A DNA stretch of 64,000 bases. It comes from an uncultured Acidobacteriaceae bacterium (GTDB lineage Bacteria > Acidobacteriota > Terriglobia > Terriglobales > Acidobacteriaceae). Location of the stretch: contig CAINJJ010000035.1 in NCBI GenBank assembly GCA_903849645.1, forward strand, positions 62,001 to 126,000, in the 5' to 3' direction. This document shows, piece after piece, positions 42,570 through 52,167 of the stretch (the stretch's first letter is position 1; each line of letters opens with the position of its first letter). The translations under genes and the position numbers were made by a program. A model generated the notes under the pieces. The model searched no databases and was not told the DNA's origin. It saw only the letters and a list, made by a program, of their open reading frames with translations.

Positions 42570-43904
42570 TCAGCGATTGACGACGCCGACGCGGAAGTAA
42601 GGCTTGTCCTTTTCCGCCGGGTCGATGGTGAACTCCTGCGCTGTCTTCGAGGGGTCGTAGTCCCTCCAGAGCCAGATCATGGACTCGGGAAACTCGGCGG
42701 CTCCCTGCGCCGCGTTATGGGTTCCCTTGTCAAAGCTGAGATGGAAGTCGTATTCGCGGGTCTTGAGCGCGTTGGCCATGCGAATGTTGGCCAGCGGCCA
42801 GCTTCCGTAGTGGGCGTTCTCCATGTCGTTGGCCCCATCCTGGAGCCAGACCCGGAGGTTGCGCCTGGGTTCGCGGAGCACCTTGTCGGGATAGTCCTGC
42901 CCGCCGTCGGCGACCGTGGGGTCCTCCTTCCACTGAATGGCGGTGTAGCTACCGATCCAACTCAGGACGCGGCTGAAGAGATCAGGCATCTGCCAGGCAG
43001 CGTTGAAGCTGCAGATGCCGCCGGAGGAGGCGCCGCTGATGGCGCGGCTGTAGGAGTCGGAGCGCAGGTTGTATTGCGCGGCGACCTCGGCCAGCACTTC
43101 GTCGCGGAGGAAGCGGGCGTAGCGGTCGCTCACCGTGTCGTAGAGAGTGCTGCGCATGGAGTCCTTGAGGGTGCGCTTCCATTTGTCGGAGTAGCCCTGG
43201 ACGAAGTTGAAGGTGGGGGTGCCGGGGGAGGCGCCGATGTCTCCGGGATTGATGAAGACGCAGATCATGACCGGGATCTTTTTCTGGGCGATGAGGTTGT
43301 CGATGGCGTCCAGCGCGGCGGGAAACCGGCCGTTGCGGTCGATGTAGCCGCCGCCATCCTGAAAGACCATGAGGGCCGCGGGAGTTTTGGGATCGTATTG
43401 GGCGGGTACGTAGATCCAGTACTCGCTCTTCATGCCGTCGTAGATCTTGCTGGTGTGGATGATCTTTTCAGCGAGCTTGCCGTTAGGGACGCCGGACTGG
43501 AGGTAAGAGAGCGGCCCGAAGGCGGGCACGTCGAGCGAGCCGCCGAACCGCTGGCCGTTGACGAGATAGTGGAACTGGTGAAGGCGGCCGAGCGGCTCGA
43601 TGCGGGCGGCGGCATACCAGAGAGTGGAGCCGGGAATCTGCTCCATCGGCTGACTTGCGGCATCGTCGATGACCAAGGCGGGAGCGGTTGCGGCGTCGAG
43701 GGCGAAGAAGAAGTCCGCTCCGTGGCCGGACCAGGCGGTGCCTTCGTTGAGCGCCTTGGCGTCGAAGGCGGCTTCGATTTCAGCGCGGAGCTGGGGGCTG
43801 TGAGCCAGGGCATGAGCGGCGAGCTGGGGGGCGGTAAGCTTGTCCGCGGCCGATGCGGAGGCAGCTGCCAGGGTGAGGAGGCACAGGAGGAGCGGCTTCT
43901 TCAT
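42570..43904 (-). CDS. Exported alpha/beta-hydrolase esterase (putative esterase / Fes-like)
   Basis: 444 residues from the ATG at 43904; an ATG three codons earlier is equally possible. Signal peptide LLLCLLTLAAASASA. An N-terminal beta domain (about 25-170, with YAAARIEPLGRLHQFHYLVNG) resembles the E-set domain before esterase D-type domains. The hydrolase core has YWIYVPAQYDPKTPAALMVFQDGGGYI (oxyanion region), the nucleophile elbow ISGASSGGICSFNAAW, and a late His in FDKGTHNAAQG that may complete the triad. It is likely periplasmic; the ester substrate is unknown. Divergent from the phosphatase gene across 90 bases. Confidence 0.8.
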   Translation of the reverse strand: MKKPLLLCLLTLAAASASAADKLTAPQLAAHALAHSPQLRAEIEAAFDAKALNEGTAWSGHGADFFFALDAATAPALVIDDAASQPMEQIPGSTLWYAAARIEPLGRLHQFHYLVNGQRFGGSLDVPAFGPLSYLQSGVPNGKLAEKIIHTSKIYDGMKSEYWIYVPAQYDPKTPAALMVFQDGGGYIDRNGRFPAALDAIDNLIAQKKIPVMICVFINPGDIGASPGTPTFNFVQGYSDKWKRTLKDSMRSTLYDTVSDRYARFLRDEVLAEVAAQYNLRSDSYSRAISGASSGGICSFNAAWQMPDLFSRVLSWIGSYTAIQWKEDPTVADGGQDYPDKVLREPRRNLRVWLQDGANDMENAHYGSWPLANIRMANALKTREYDFHLSFDKGTHNAAQGAAEFPESMIWLWRDYDPSKTAQEFTIDPAEKDKPYFRVGVVNR

Positions 43905-43994
43905 GGGCCACATGGTACACGGCGAAGCGGTGAGATGGGAGTGGTGGAGATCGCTGCGGCGCCATGGCAAGGCAACCACCGTTACACTGGAGAC

Positions 43995-44711
43995 ATGCTC
44001 CATGTACTCAGACCCTTGCCGGTGGACCGGCTGAAGCTGCTGGTGTTTGACCTGGACGGCACGCTGATTGATTCGGCGCAGGATCTGTGCAACAGCGTGA
44101 ATGCGACGCTGGCGCGCTTTGACCGCGCGCACCTGCCGGACGAAACCATCGCGGGGTACATCGGCAATGGAGCCAGAGTCCTGGTGGAGCGGGCCTTTGC
44201 CGCAGGCGATTATCCGGCGGCGGATGAAGCGCTGCTGGCGCAGGCTTACCCGTATTTTCTGGACTACTATCGCGAGCACAAGCTGGACTTTACCTATGCG
44301 TACGAGGGGGTTCTGGAGGCGCTGGCGGCGCTGCGCGAGCTGCACGACGGGCCGGCGGGACCGGCGCGGGCCATGGCGGTGCTGACCAACAAGCCGGTAC
44401 GCCCGGCGCGGGAGATTTGCGCGGCGCTGGGGCTGGCTCCCTACTTCCTGAATATCTATGGCGGCAACAGCTTTGGCACCAAGAAGCCCAACCCCGAGGG
44501 ATTGCTCGCGCTGATGGCCGAGGCCGGAGCGCAACCCGATGAAACGGTGATGATTGGCGACAGCCGGGTGGACGTGGAGACGGCGCGGAACGGCGGCGCG
44601 TGGGCCATCGGCTGCACCTTTGGCCTGGCGCCGGAGACACTGAACGGAACGCCTCCGGATGTGATGGTGGATTCGCCGGCGGATTGGACGGCGGCGCTGA
44701 GCCCCAAGTAA
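43995..44711 (+). CDS. gph: HAD-family phosphatase, phosphoglycolate phosphatase type
   Basis: 238 residues from the ATG at 43995; a long open frame upstream runs antisense to the esterase and is spurious. HAD motif I is LLVFDLDGTLIDS (nucleophile Asp and general-acid Asp), motif II AVLTNKPVRP, motif III Lys in SFGTKKPNPEGL, motif IV VMIGDSRVDVETA. The cap is alpha-helical (type C1). The family dephosphorylates 2-phosphoglycolate from DNA repair or oxygenation, but specificity within the subfamily varies. Confidence 0.85.
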   Translation: MLHVLRPLPVDRLKLLVFDLDGTLIDSAQDLCNSVNATLARFDRAHLPDETIAGYIGNGARVLVERAFAAGDYPAADEALLAQAYPYFLDYYREHKLDFTYAYEGVLEALAALRELHDGPAGPARAMAVLTNKPVRPAREICAALGLAPYFLNIYGGNSFGTKKPNPEGLLALMAEAGAQPDETVMIGDSRVDVETARNGGAWAIGCTFGLAPETLNGTPPDVMVDSPADWTAALSPK

Positions 44712-45144
44712 AATTGATTTATGGCTGCGGTCCCGTGGGATCCGGCCGAATTCTCAACTGCCTCTCGAAGTTCAGTGCGCGACACAGCGAGCAGGACGGG
44801 CGGTTGCGCCGATTCCAGGGCAGTGGTTGCACCGGAACGGCGACCTCGTTTGATTGGCGTCCCCCGGCCAGGGATTCGCGCAAAGGCAACCCCGGATCAG
44901 GTCAAGTTTTCCTGCGATAGACCTCCCTCAGGGGCTAAAGCCCGTCGTTTTTGTTGCATCTGCGGCCCCGTGCCCTTGTTACAAAGCAAGACCGAAGCGA
45001 GTTTTCCGCAGCCTGTGAAGTCGCGGCTTTTCAAAGCGTCGACTGATTCTGAGGTTTGCCTAAGGCGCTATGGCTCTTGCTGCCCGGATGGCACGTGTGA
45101 TTTGCTCGTTTGGACGTGAACATCGGCTTGTTTTGGAGATTGAA
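44712..45144. other. Intergenic region with a partial copy of the GGGCTAAAGCCC-type repeat
   Basis: No supported gene. CTCAGGGGCTAAAGCCC around 44932-44948 resembles CTCAGGGGCTGAAGCCC at 28369-28386, and TTTTCCGCAGCCTGTGAAG around 45003 resembles the tail of the dimeric repeat. This looks like a decayed repeat copy. The receptor promoter should lie here, but I see no convincing hexamer pair. Confidence 0.5.
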
Positions 45145-47823
45145 ATGATCCGCTCTTTTGCCCTGGCACTCCTTCTCGTGACTCCGATTGCTCTGGTGGC
45201 TTCAGATGCCTCGACTCCCTCTTCCGCTGCCGCTCCGGCGCTGCGCGGCGTGGTGGCCGACCCAAGTGGGGGCGCGGTCCCCGGAGCAGAAGTCGACCTG
45301 GTGGACCCCAGCGGCGCCGTCACGGGCACGGTTCACGCCGATGATGAGGGCAATTTCCTGCTGACGGCGCCTCATGCGGGCACGTACACGCTGGTGGTTT
45401 CGGGTCCTGGATTTGAAACGGTGAAGACGCCGGTTGTGCTGGCCGTGCCGTCCGTGGCGCTGGCACCCAAGCCTGTGGCCACTGCGCTGCGCATTGTGCT
45501 GCCCATCGCCTCTTTTGCCACCAACGTGAGAGTCTCGGCGGAGAGCAGCGAAGACATCACCGCGCCAGAGGAGAATCACGACTCCTCGGTGATGACCGCG
45601 CAGGACCTGAAGGCGTTGCCCATCTTTGACAACGACTACGCCGGGGCGATGAGTACGTTTCTGGACGACAGCGCCACGGGAAGCGGCGGCAGCGGATTGC
45701 TGGTGGATGGCGTGGAGGCCAACCGGGCCACCGTCTCCGCTTCGGCCGTGCAGGAGGTTCGCATCAACCAGGACCCTTATTCGGCGCAGTACTACTGGCC
45801 GGGGCGGGGGCAGATGGAGATCATCACCAAGGCCGCGGCGGACCACTATCACGGGCAGTTCAACTTCATGTTTCGCGACTCGGGGATGAACGCGCAGAAT
45901 GCGCTGGCTCCTTCAAAGCCCTTTGAGCAGCGGCGCATCTACGAGGGCCACGTGACGGGTCCGCTGGTGTTTGCGCGCAAGAGCAGCTTTCTGGCGTCGT
46001 TTAACCGCGCGGAAGAGGACCAGGACGCGGTGGTGAGCGCCACCCTCGCGCCAACTTTAGCCAACCCCTCGGGGAGCTTCTCGGCCAACGTGCCGGCGCC
46101 CACGCGCGATACGGAGTTCAGCCTGCGGGCGGCACATCAGTTTGGCGAGCATCACTCCGGCTATGTGCAGTACAGCTATCAGGACTGGACGGGCCAGAAC
46201 CGCGGCGTGGGCGGGCAGGCGCTGGCCGGGGCAGGCTACAACACGGAATGGCGCGAAGACGACCTGGTGGCGCACGCCGACTCGACTCTCTCGGCGGTGA
46301 TGCTGAACCAGGTTTCGGTCGTGGGCGAGCACAGCTCGAATCGCAACAAGAACGCGGCGGAGGGCCCACGCATCAACGTGCCCGGCGACTTTCTCTCCGG
46401 CTCGGCGCAAAACGACGCCTTCAGCACGGAGTACAACCTCCGCGTCTATGACATGGTGACGTGGACGCGCGGTCGGCACATGGTGAAGGTGGGCGCGGGC
46501 ACGCCGCACATCAGCCGGCGCGCCTTTGACGACGAAACGAATGCGCAGGGCACCTATACCTTTGGCCCGACCGTGGCGGCCGATGGCTCGGTGGTGCGGA
46601 CATCGCTGGAAAACTACGCCGCCAATTTGCCCTCGGGCTACTCGCAGAACACCGGCGACACCCACTTCATCTATCACCAGCAGGAGATGGGCGCGTTTGT
46701 GCAGGACCAGTTCAAGCTCAACAGCCGGTTCTCGATCACGCCGGGCATTCGCTACGACTGGCAGAATTTTCTAGCCACGCGGCGGCTGGGCTTTGCCCCC
46801 CGCGTTTCCTTTGCCTGGGTAGTGGATGAGGACTCAAAGACAGTGGTGCGCGGCGGCGGCGGCATCTACTATGACCGTTTCGGCTCGGGGCCGCTGCTGG
46901 ACCTGGTGCGCTACGAAAACGCGCGGCGCAGGGCGGTGCTGGTCTCGCTCAACCCGGCGCAACTGCCGGCAACGGGGTGCGTGCCGATTGAAAACTGCCT
47001 GACACTGATCGACCAGCCGCCTTCGCTGGCCAGGCTCGCGCCCAACGCCAAGCTGCCCTATCAGATCCAGTACGGACTCTCCATCGAGCGGCAACTCGGG
47101 GAGAAGGCGACGGGCATTGTGAGCGTCTACTCGGTGCGCGGCATCGATGCCTTCCGCTCGGTGGACGTGAATGCGCCAACGCCGCAGTCGGGCTATACGG
47201 AGCGGCCCAACACGGAGTTCGGGCGCATCCGCGAGATGCAGCCGGCGGGGTTTTTTGAGGGCGAGGGGATGGACGTCTCCTATCGCGGGCGGCTGAACAA
47301 GTACTTCACCGGGTTTGGGCGCTACACCTGGTCGCACTTTTCGTCGAACACGGGCGGGCTGGGGTGGTATCCGGAGAATCAGCAGGACCCCAACAATGAG
47401 TGGGCCAATGCAGGCTGGGACCGGCGCCAGCGCGTGGGCATGTATGCGATGTTCCAGCCGGAGAGCGTGCTGAATCTATCGGCAGGCGTCTTTGCGAACA
47501 CGGGAACGCCATGGACAGTGCTGACCGGGACAGACGCCTATGGGGACGACCTTTTCAATACCCGGCCGGCCGGACTGGGGCGCAACACGGAGACCAATCC
47601 CGGCTATGTGGACGTGGACCTGCGCTGGGGACACGACTTCCGCCTGACGCCGAGCAAGGACGAAGAAGCTCCGCGGCTGGGCTTCTCGGCTGGCGCGTTC
47701 AATGTGCTGAACCATGTGAATGGAGGCGGGATTGATCCGGTGGAGTCCTCGCCGTCGTTCAGGCAGATTACTTCGGCCGCGCCGCCTCGGCGGATTCAAC
47801 TGGGGATGCGGCTGGAGTTTTAG
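45145..47823 (+). CDS. Oar-like TonB-dependent receptor with carboxypeptidase-regulatory domain
   Basis: 892 residues from the ATG at 45145 (GGAG 7 bases upstream). Signal peptide, then a carboxypeptidase-regulatory-like domain (LRGVVADPSGGAVPGAEVDLVDPSG ... FLLTAPHAGTYTLVVSGPGF), a plug-like domain (ITAPEENHDSSVMTAQDLKALPIFDNDYA ... GLLVDGVEANRATVSASAVQEVRINQDPYSAQYYWPGRGQ) and a 22-strand-type barrel ending in IQLGMRLEF with a terminal aromatic. This design is abundant in Acidobacteria and resembles Myxococcus Oar. It imports or processes large ligands at the outer membrane using TonB energy. The substrate is unknown. Confidence 0.88.
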   Translation: MIRSFALALLLVTPIALVASDASTPSSAAAPALRGVVADPSGGAVPGAEVDLVDPSGAVTGTVHADDEGNFLLTAPHAGTYTLVVSGPGFETVKTPVVLAVPSVALAPKPVATALRIVLPIASFATNVRVSAESSEDITAPEENHDSSVMTAQDLKALPIFDNDYAGAMSTFLDDSATGSGGSGLLVDGVEANRATVSASAVQEVRINQDPYSAQYYWPGRGQMEIITKAAADHYHGQFNFMFRDSGMNAQNALAPSKPFEQRRIYEGHVTGPLVFARKSSFLASFNRAEEDQDAVVSATLAPTLANPSGSFSANVPAPTRDTEFSLRAAHQFGEHHSGYVQYSYQDWTGQNRGVGGQALAGAGYNTEWREDDLVAHADSTLSAVMLNQVSVVGEHSSNRNKNAAEGPRINVPGDFLSGSAQNDAFSTEYNLRVYDMVTWTRGRHMVKVGAGTPHISRRAFDDETNAQGTYTFGPTVAADGSVVRTSLENYAANLPSGYSQNTGDTHFIYHQQEMGAFVQDQFKLNSRFSITPGIRYDWQNFLATRRLGFAPRVSFAWVVDEDSKTVVRGGGGIYYDRFGSGPLLDLVRYENARRRAVLVSLNPAQLPATGCVPIENCLTLIDQPPSLARLAPNAKLPYQIQYGLSIERQLGEKATGIVSVYSVRGIDAFRSVDVNAPTPQSGYTERPNTEFGRIREMQPAGFFEGEGMDVSYRGRLNKYFTGFGRYTWSHFSSNTGGLGWYPENQQDPNNEWANAGWDRRQRVGMYAMFQPESVLNLSAGVFANTGTPWTVLTGTDAYGDDLFNTRPAGLGRNTETNPGYVDVDLRWGHDFRLTPSKDEEAPRLGFSAGAFNVLNHVNGGGIDPVESSPSFRQITSAAPPRRIQLGMRLEF

Positions 47824-47906
47824 GGCGCGGTTAGCCGCAGAGGATTGAACCGGCGGCACGGAACTTCCCTGCCGGCCGCTGCGTAAGGATTGGAAAGAAG
47901 GCCCTC

Positions 47907-48452
47907 ATGAGACCACGTTTGTTTGCCCTCCTGCTGCTCTGCGCCGCGTTTCTGGCCGGTGCGACCGCCGCGCGCGCCGAGCGCGATGCCGTGCAGTTCG
48001 GCACCAACATCCACATCTCCCGCGACACGACGGTCCATGACGCGGTCTGCTTCTTTTGCAGCGTTCGCGCCGAAGGGGACGTGAACGGCGACATTGTGGT
48101 CTTCTTCGGAAACATCCACATCGCCAACCGCGCCAACCACGACGTGGTGAACTTTTTCGGCAGCGTCACGGCTGACGACAATGCGTCCATCGGGCAGGAC
48201 CTGGTGAGCTTTTTCGGGGCCATCCGGCTGGGTGAGAACGTCTCTGTAGGCAAGGACATGGTGGCGATGTTCGGCGTGGTGCACGCACCCACTTCAGTGA
48301 CGGTAGGCGGCGACCGGGTGGCGCAGTCGGGCTGGGTGCTGTGGGGACCGCTGCTCATCATCGGCCTCATCGTGATTGTGGTGGTGCGGGAGGTCCGCTC
48401 GCAGCGCAGGCGGCAGATGCTGCGCGGCTATCCGCCGATGCCACGGCAGTAG
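47907..48452 (+). CDS. Exported polymer-forming-like beta-repeat protein with C-terminal anchor
   Basis: 181 residues. Signal peptide LFALLLLCAAFLAGATAARA, then short repeats each ending in a Phe-rich block: DAVCFFCSVRAEGDV, DIVVFFGNIHIAN, DVVNFFGSVTADDN, DLVSFFGAIRLGEN, DMVAMFGVVHAP. About 18 residues per repeat fits a bactofilin-like solenoid. A C-terminal membrane helix (WGPLLIIGLIVIVVVREV) and basic tail anchor it, so the repeats face the periplasm. Function unknown. Ribosome site GGAAAGAAGG precedes the ATG. It is 83 bases after the receptor and may be co-expressed. Confidence 0.65.
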   Translation: MRPRLFALLLLCAAFLAGATAARAERDAVQFGTNIHISRDTTVHDAVCFFCSVRAEGDVNGDIVVFFGNIHIANRANHDVVNFFGSVTADDNASIGQDLVSFFGAIRLGENVSVGKDMVAMFGVVHAPTSVTVGGDRVAQSGWVLWGPLLIIGLIVIVVVREVRSQRRRQMLRGYPPMPRQ

Positions 48453-48490
48453 GGCGGCGCGCGAGGCCGCGGAACCTGTACCCTGAAGCC

Positions 48491-49510
48491 ATGAGTTCGA
48501 TTGAGCTTGCTCCGGCCCGTCCGCTGCGCATTGTGATGCCCGGCGGAAGCGGCCAGGTGGGACACATGCTGGCGCGCTGGTTTCAGGAGCGAGGCCATCA
48601 CGTCACCGTGCTCACACGCTTGCCCTATGCTGCGCAATGGCAGACAGTCCACTGGGACGGAGAGAATCCTGGGCCCTGGACCGACTACCTGGACGGCGCG
48701 GATGTGTGCATCAACCTGGCCGGGCGGAGCGTGAACTGCCGCTACGACGAGGCCAACCGGCGGGAGATTTACGACTCGCGCATCCGCTCCACGCGGCTGC
48801 TGGGCGATGTGATTACAAGGCTGGCATCGCCGCCGCGGGTGTGGCTGAACGCCTCAACGGCGACAATTTACCGGCATACGCTGGACCGGCCAGAGATGGA
48901 CTGGCCCATGGATGAGGCGACGGGCGAGTTGGGCGGAGGCGAGTTGATCTCAAAGCGCAGGCGCGCGCCGGAGACCTGGGATTTTTCCATCGGGGTGGCG
49001 AAGGACTGGGAGGCGGCGTTTTTTGCGGCCGAGACGCCGCGGACGCGCAAGGTGGCGCTGCGTTCGGCGATTGTCTTCAGCCCGCAGCCGGGCGGGGCGT
49101 TTGGCGTGCTGTCAAACCTGGTGCGAATGGGACTGGGGGGATGGCAGGGCAACGGGCGGCAGTATGTCTCCTGGATTCACGAGGCGGACTTTGCGCGGGC
49201 TATCAGTTTTCTGATCGAGCACGAAGGGCTGGAGGGGGCGGTGAACCTGGCCTCGCCCAATCCGCTGCACAACCGGGCCTTCATGGCGGGGCTGCGCGAA
49301 GCGTGGGAGGTGCCGAACGGGCTGCCTGCCCCGGCGCTGGCCATCGAACTGGCGGCGGTGTTTCTGCGCACCGAGTCGGAGCTGGTGCTAAAGAGTCGGC
49401 GCGTGGTTCCGGCGCGGCTGCTGGATGCCGGATTTGAGTTCGAGTTTCCCGAGTGGCTTGAGGCTGCGGAAGACCTGGTCCGCCAGTGGAGGCAGAGGGA
49501 CGACAGGTAA
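48491..49510 (+). CDS. TIGR01777-type NAD(P)-binding epimerase-like protein (YfcH family)
   Basis: 339 residues from the ATG at 48491. Rossmann motif VMPGGSGQVGHMLARWF (a GGSGxxG variant), then VTVLTR, DGADVCINLAGRSVNCRYDEANRREIYDSRIRSTRLL, a NASTATIYRHT block where Tyr could be catalytic, and the family's C-terminal domain (YVSWIHEADFARAISFLIEH ... GAVNLASPNPLHNRAFM ... VVPARLLDAGFEF). Relatives (YfcH, SULA) have no firmly known substrate. It starts about 40 bases after the preceding gene. Confidence 0.82.
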   Translation: MSSIELAPARPLRIVMPGGSGQVGHMLARWFQERGHHVTVLTRLPYAAQWQTVHWDGENPGPWTDYLDGADVCINLAGRSVNCRYDEANRREIYDSRIRSTRLLGDVITRLASPPRVWLNASTATIYRHTLDRPEMDWPMDEATGELGGGELISKRRRAPETWDFSIGVAKDWEAAFFAAETPRTRKVALRSAIVFSPQPGGAFGVLSNLVRMGLGGWQGNGRQYVSWIHEADFARAISFLIEHEGLEGAVNLASPNPLHNRAFMAGLREAWEVPNGLPAPALAIELAAVFLRTESELVLKSRRVVPARLLDAGFEFEFPEWLEAAEDLVRQWRQRDDR

Positions 49511-49534
49511 AGGCGGCCTGGCCAGAGGCTTGCG

Positions 49535-49993
49535 TTACTTCTTTGCCGGGGTGATGTCGGTGACGGGGAGATCCCAGTGCGCGGCCAGAATCTCAAAGCG
49601 CCGCTGCTCTTCCTTCTTGTAAGTCTCCTGGTCGGGCCAGAGTTCTGTGATCTGCGCCGCTTCGTCGGGGTTGGCGGTGGTGGCGACGGTCGAGTTCTTG
49701 AAGGTGATGGTGACGCGGTAGTCCCAGCGGCCGTCTTCGGTGGTGTGGTAGGCCGGAGCCTCAATCTTGACGCCGGTCATGCGGCCGGTGGCCACAATCT
49801 TCTGGAGCAGTGGGTAGTGGTTTTTGAGGAAGAGGCTGAGGAACTCCGCCTGGTGGCCCCACTGGACCTTGTAGTAGTACTCGACGGTGTAAGGCTTGTC
49901 GGCACCCCCCTGGGGCGGGGCGCCCTGGGCCTTGAGCGGCGTGGCAGAGAGAACGGCAAAAGCGACGAGAAGAGCCAGAAGAACCTTGCGCAT
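49535..49993 (-). CDS. Small exported protein of unknown function
   Basis: 152 residues with a strong AGGAGG-type site just before the ATG at 49993. Signal peptide (LLALLVAFAVLSATPLKAQ), then a single alpha/beta domain: YTVEYYYKVQWGHQAEFLSLFLKNHYPLLQKIVATGRM, YHTTEDGRWDYRVTITFKN, WPDQETYKKEEQRRFEILAAHWD. The alternating strand and helix pattern suggests a ferredoxin-like or dimeric barrel fold, but I recognise no family. Convergent with the epimerase gene. Confidence 0.6.
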   Translation of the reverse strand: MRKVLLALLVAFAVLSATPLKAQGAPPQGGADKPYTVEYYYKVQWGHQAEFLSLFLKNHYPLLQKIVATGRMTGVKIEAPAYHTTEDGRWDYRVTITFKNSTVATTANPDEAAQITELWPDQETYKKEEQRRFEILAAHWDLPVTDITPAKK

Positions 49994-50079
49994 GAAACCT
50001 CCTGAAGCAGCTATCCGCCATTTTATCGCTCCCTGATGCGCGAGCTGCCGCAGCGCCCGATTCCGTCCGTGCACGCCCT

Positions 50080-51429
50080 TCAGAACAGCTCGATTGCCGC
50101 ATTGCTTTGCACGGCGCCCGCAGCGCCGCCCGCCACGGCCTGATGCGTAACGTGCTGGCTGGCCATGCGATATCGGCCCAGGTGCGTATCGAGAATCGCT
50201 TTGAAGGTTCGCTGAAGTTCTCCGTCCCAGGCGGGGTCGTCGGATCTGGCAGCCAGCACCTGCAGGTGGTCGCGCATCTCGACGAGCGCTTCCTGCACAT
50301 GCTCCATTCTCTGCCGCATCACGTCCTGGAACTGGATGTGGCCAAGCGCCTGCGAGAGCCGCGTGACGGTCTCCTCGTAGCTTGCATCCACCTCCGTAAT
50401 CACCTCCAGCAGCACCTCGCTGTTCTTGACAAACTCCTGCTGCATCGACTCAAGGTCGGTCACCAGGTGGCTCAACACGCTGCCGGACTGATACTGCTCC
50501 AGCGAGGCATGGGCGGCCTTCATCTCCTCGTCGACCTTCTTGCAGGTCCAGTTGATTTTTTCGGCGATATCGGCTGCCGATTGGGTGGAGAGCACCGCAA
50601 GCTTGCGGACCTCATAGGCAACAACCGCAAAGCCTCGGCCGGCGCTACCCGCGCGCGCCGCCTCGATTTCCGCGTTGAGAGCGAGCAGGCTGGTCTGCTG
50701 CGCGATGGAAGTGATTACTTTAATGAGGGGCGTGAGCGCGCCCACTTCCCCAGCCAGCCCTTCAATCCGGGAGAAGTTGCTTTTGAACTCCTCGTCCTGC
50801 ACTTGCAGTTGCATCTCGATGGCGGCGATGACCTGCTTGTTGTTTTCCACCCTGGTATGGGTGTTGGCGTTGAGGTCCTTGCCGCACTTGATGGAGCGGG
50901 CAATGTGCTCGCGCTGCTTGGTGGACCGGGCATTCAAGAGGCTGATCTGTTCAATGACATCGAGGACCTCGCGCTCTGACTCGCTGAGCGAGTCGCCGAT
51001 CTGGTCATGCAGCACGTCGATATAGAGCCTGGACCCCTTGAACTCCGCACCCATCGCCTCCCGCCGCGCCGCGATGGCAGCAAGCTGTGCCAGGGTGAGA
51101 GTCCCGACCTCTCCCAGTTCGGCGATTCCCCGCTTTGCCTGCACCCAGTTTGTCCGCATCGCGATCATGCCGGGCGCCAGGACCAGGAGTGCAAACACGA
51201 CGGCCACTTCAAGCCGGTGAATAGTGAACGCGGACCCCAAGACGAATGACAATGAAAGCCACAGCAGCAGGTTGCAGACGACCCCGACCAGAGACTGAAG
51301 CAGCAGGCGGTTGCGGGCCAGCCGAAGTCGCCGGTTGCCCGCGGCAGAGAGCCCCTGCGGTTCGTCGCAAGAAAGGCAAGCCCGTCCGCTCAAGTTATCG
51401 TCGCTTCCCGCAAATGCCACAGACGCCAT
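50080..51429 (-). CDS. Methyl-accepting chemotaxis-type protein lacking a periplasmic sensor domain
   Basis: 449 residues. Two close N-terminal membrane helices ([20 protein letters not shown] and [17 protein letters not shown]) leave almost no outer domain. The cytoplasmic part has a coiled coil and the MCP hairpin tip [40 protein letters not shown], then a C-terminal segment ([24 protein letters not shown]) like that in short chemotaxis-associated signalling proteins. An N-terminal cysteine pair (ACLSC) precedes the first helix. It sits 3 bases downstream of a cheY-like gene. No cheA, cheW, cheR or cheB is nearby, so it likely plugs into signalling genes elsewhere. Confidence 0.82.
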   Translation of the reverse strand: MASVAFAGSDDNLSGRACLSCDEPQGLSAAGNRRLRLARNRLLLQSLVGVVCNLLLWLSLSFVLGSAFTIHRLEVAVVFALLVLAPGMIAMRTNWVQAKRGIAELGEVGTLTLAQLAAIAARREAMGAEFKGSRLYIDVLHDQIGDSLSESEREVLDVIEQISLLNARSTKQREHIARSIKCGKDLNANTHTRVENNKQVIAAIEMQLQVQDEEFKSNFSRIEGLAGEVGALTPLIKVITSIAQQTSLLALNAEIEAARAGSAGRGFAVVAYEVRKLAVLSTQSAADIAEKINWTCKKVDEEMKAAHASLEQYQSGSVLSHLVTDLESMQQEFVKNSEVLLEVITEVDASYEETVTRLSQALGHIQFQDVMRQRMEHVQEALVEMRDHLQVLAARSDDPAWDGELQRTFKAILDTHLGRYRMASQHVTHQAVAGGAAGAVQSNAAIELF

Positions 51430-51432
51430 CTT

Positions 51433-51807
51433 CTACACCCCTGGCAAGACTTTCTTGATGACCGCGATCAGGTCGTTTCCCGATATGGGCTTGACCAGCC
51501 AGCCCGTAGCGCCAGCGCGCTTGCCCTCGTCCCGCTTGGCGGTGTCACTCTCGGTGGTCAGGGTCAGGATGGGCACAAAGCGGGTGGCCGGCAGGGCGCG
51601 CACCTTGCCGATCAATTCCAGTCCCCCCATGACGGGCATATTGATGTCGGTAATGACCAGGTTGGGCTTTACGCCCGCCTTCAACTTGTCCAGGGCGGCC
51701 TGTCCGTTGCCGGCTGTCTCCACCGCAAAGCCGCTCATTTCCAAGGTGGTCTTGAGACTCAACACCATGGTCGCCGAGTCATCGACAACAAGGACTGTCA
51801 TTGCCAT
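51433..51807 (-). CDS. cheY: CheY-like single-domain response regulator
   Basis: 124 residues with all receiver residues: acidic pair in VLVVDDSATM, phosphoacceptor Asp in LVITDINMPVMGG, Thr in ILTLTTES, Lys in WLVKPISG. AGGAG lies about 6 bases before the ATG at 51807. CheY-type proteins carry phosphoryl signals to a motor or another target. It is transcribed immediately before the MCP-like gene, implying one signalling unit. The intact residues contrast with the pseudo-receiver at 19324. Confidence 0.9.
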   Translation of the reverse strand: MAMTVLVVDDSATMVLSLKTTLEMSGFAVETAGNGQAALDKLKAGVKPNLVITDINMPVMGGLELIGKVRALPATRFVPILTLTTESDTAKRDEGKRAGATGWLVKPISGNDLIAVIKKVLPGV

Positions 51808-52167
51808 GGAAACTCCTCGTCTTCAGCCTGAGCGGAAGCCACATGAGGGTTATCGTCCAAATTTCGAAGAGAGTTAACTTTGCGTCCGACGGGCAGTTCC
51901 CTCTGCCGTCTGGATATCGGAGCCGGTCCAGTCTGGCGCGCCACGCCCCTATTTACGGGCTGCGCCGCGGCTTGCCTCTTGAGCGGTTCCGGGACGTTTT
52001 GCCGCAGGCCATCCCCGACAGGAGGAGCTGGGACGAATTGCTCCGGGCCATACGGGAATGCGCTTATAATTCTCGGGACGCGCGTCTCGGGACCAACAGC
52101 CGTGAACAGCCCTCTCAAGCTCTCACGTACCCGGCACCGGAGGCCGCGAGCAAGCGAGGCGGAGATC
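51808..52167. other. Divergent intergenic region between cheY and rmlB
   Basis: About 360 bases with no supported gene. A perfect rightward -10 TATAAT lies at 52065-52070 with no good -35 at the usual distance (TTGCTC at 52039 gives a 20-base spacer). A GACGCGCGTC palindrome follows near 52077. This element probably drives rmlBAC, with transcription starting about 90 bases before the rmlB start. Confidence 0.45.

Noticed and set aside
42552..43994. Long upstream extension of the phosphoglycolate phosphatase frame
   Set aside because: It is antisense to the esterase gene and lacks homology; the HAD protein clearly starts at 43995.
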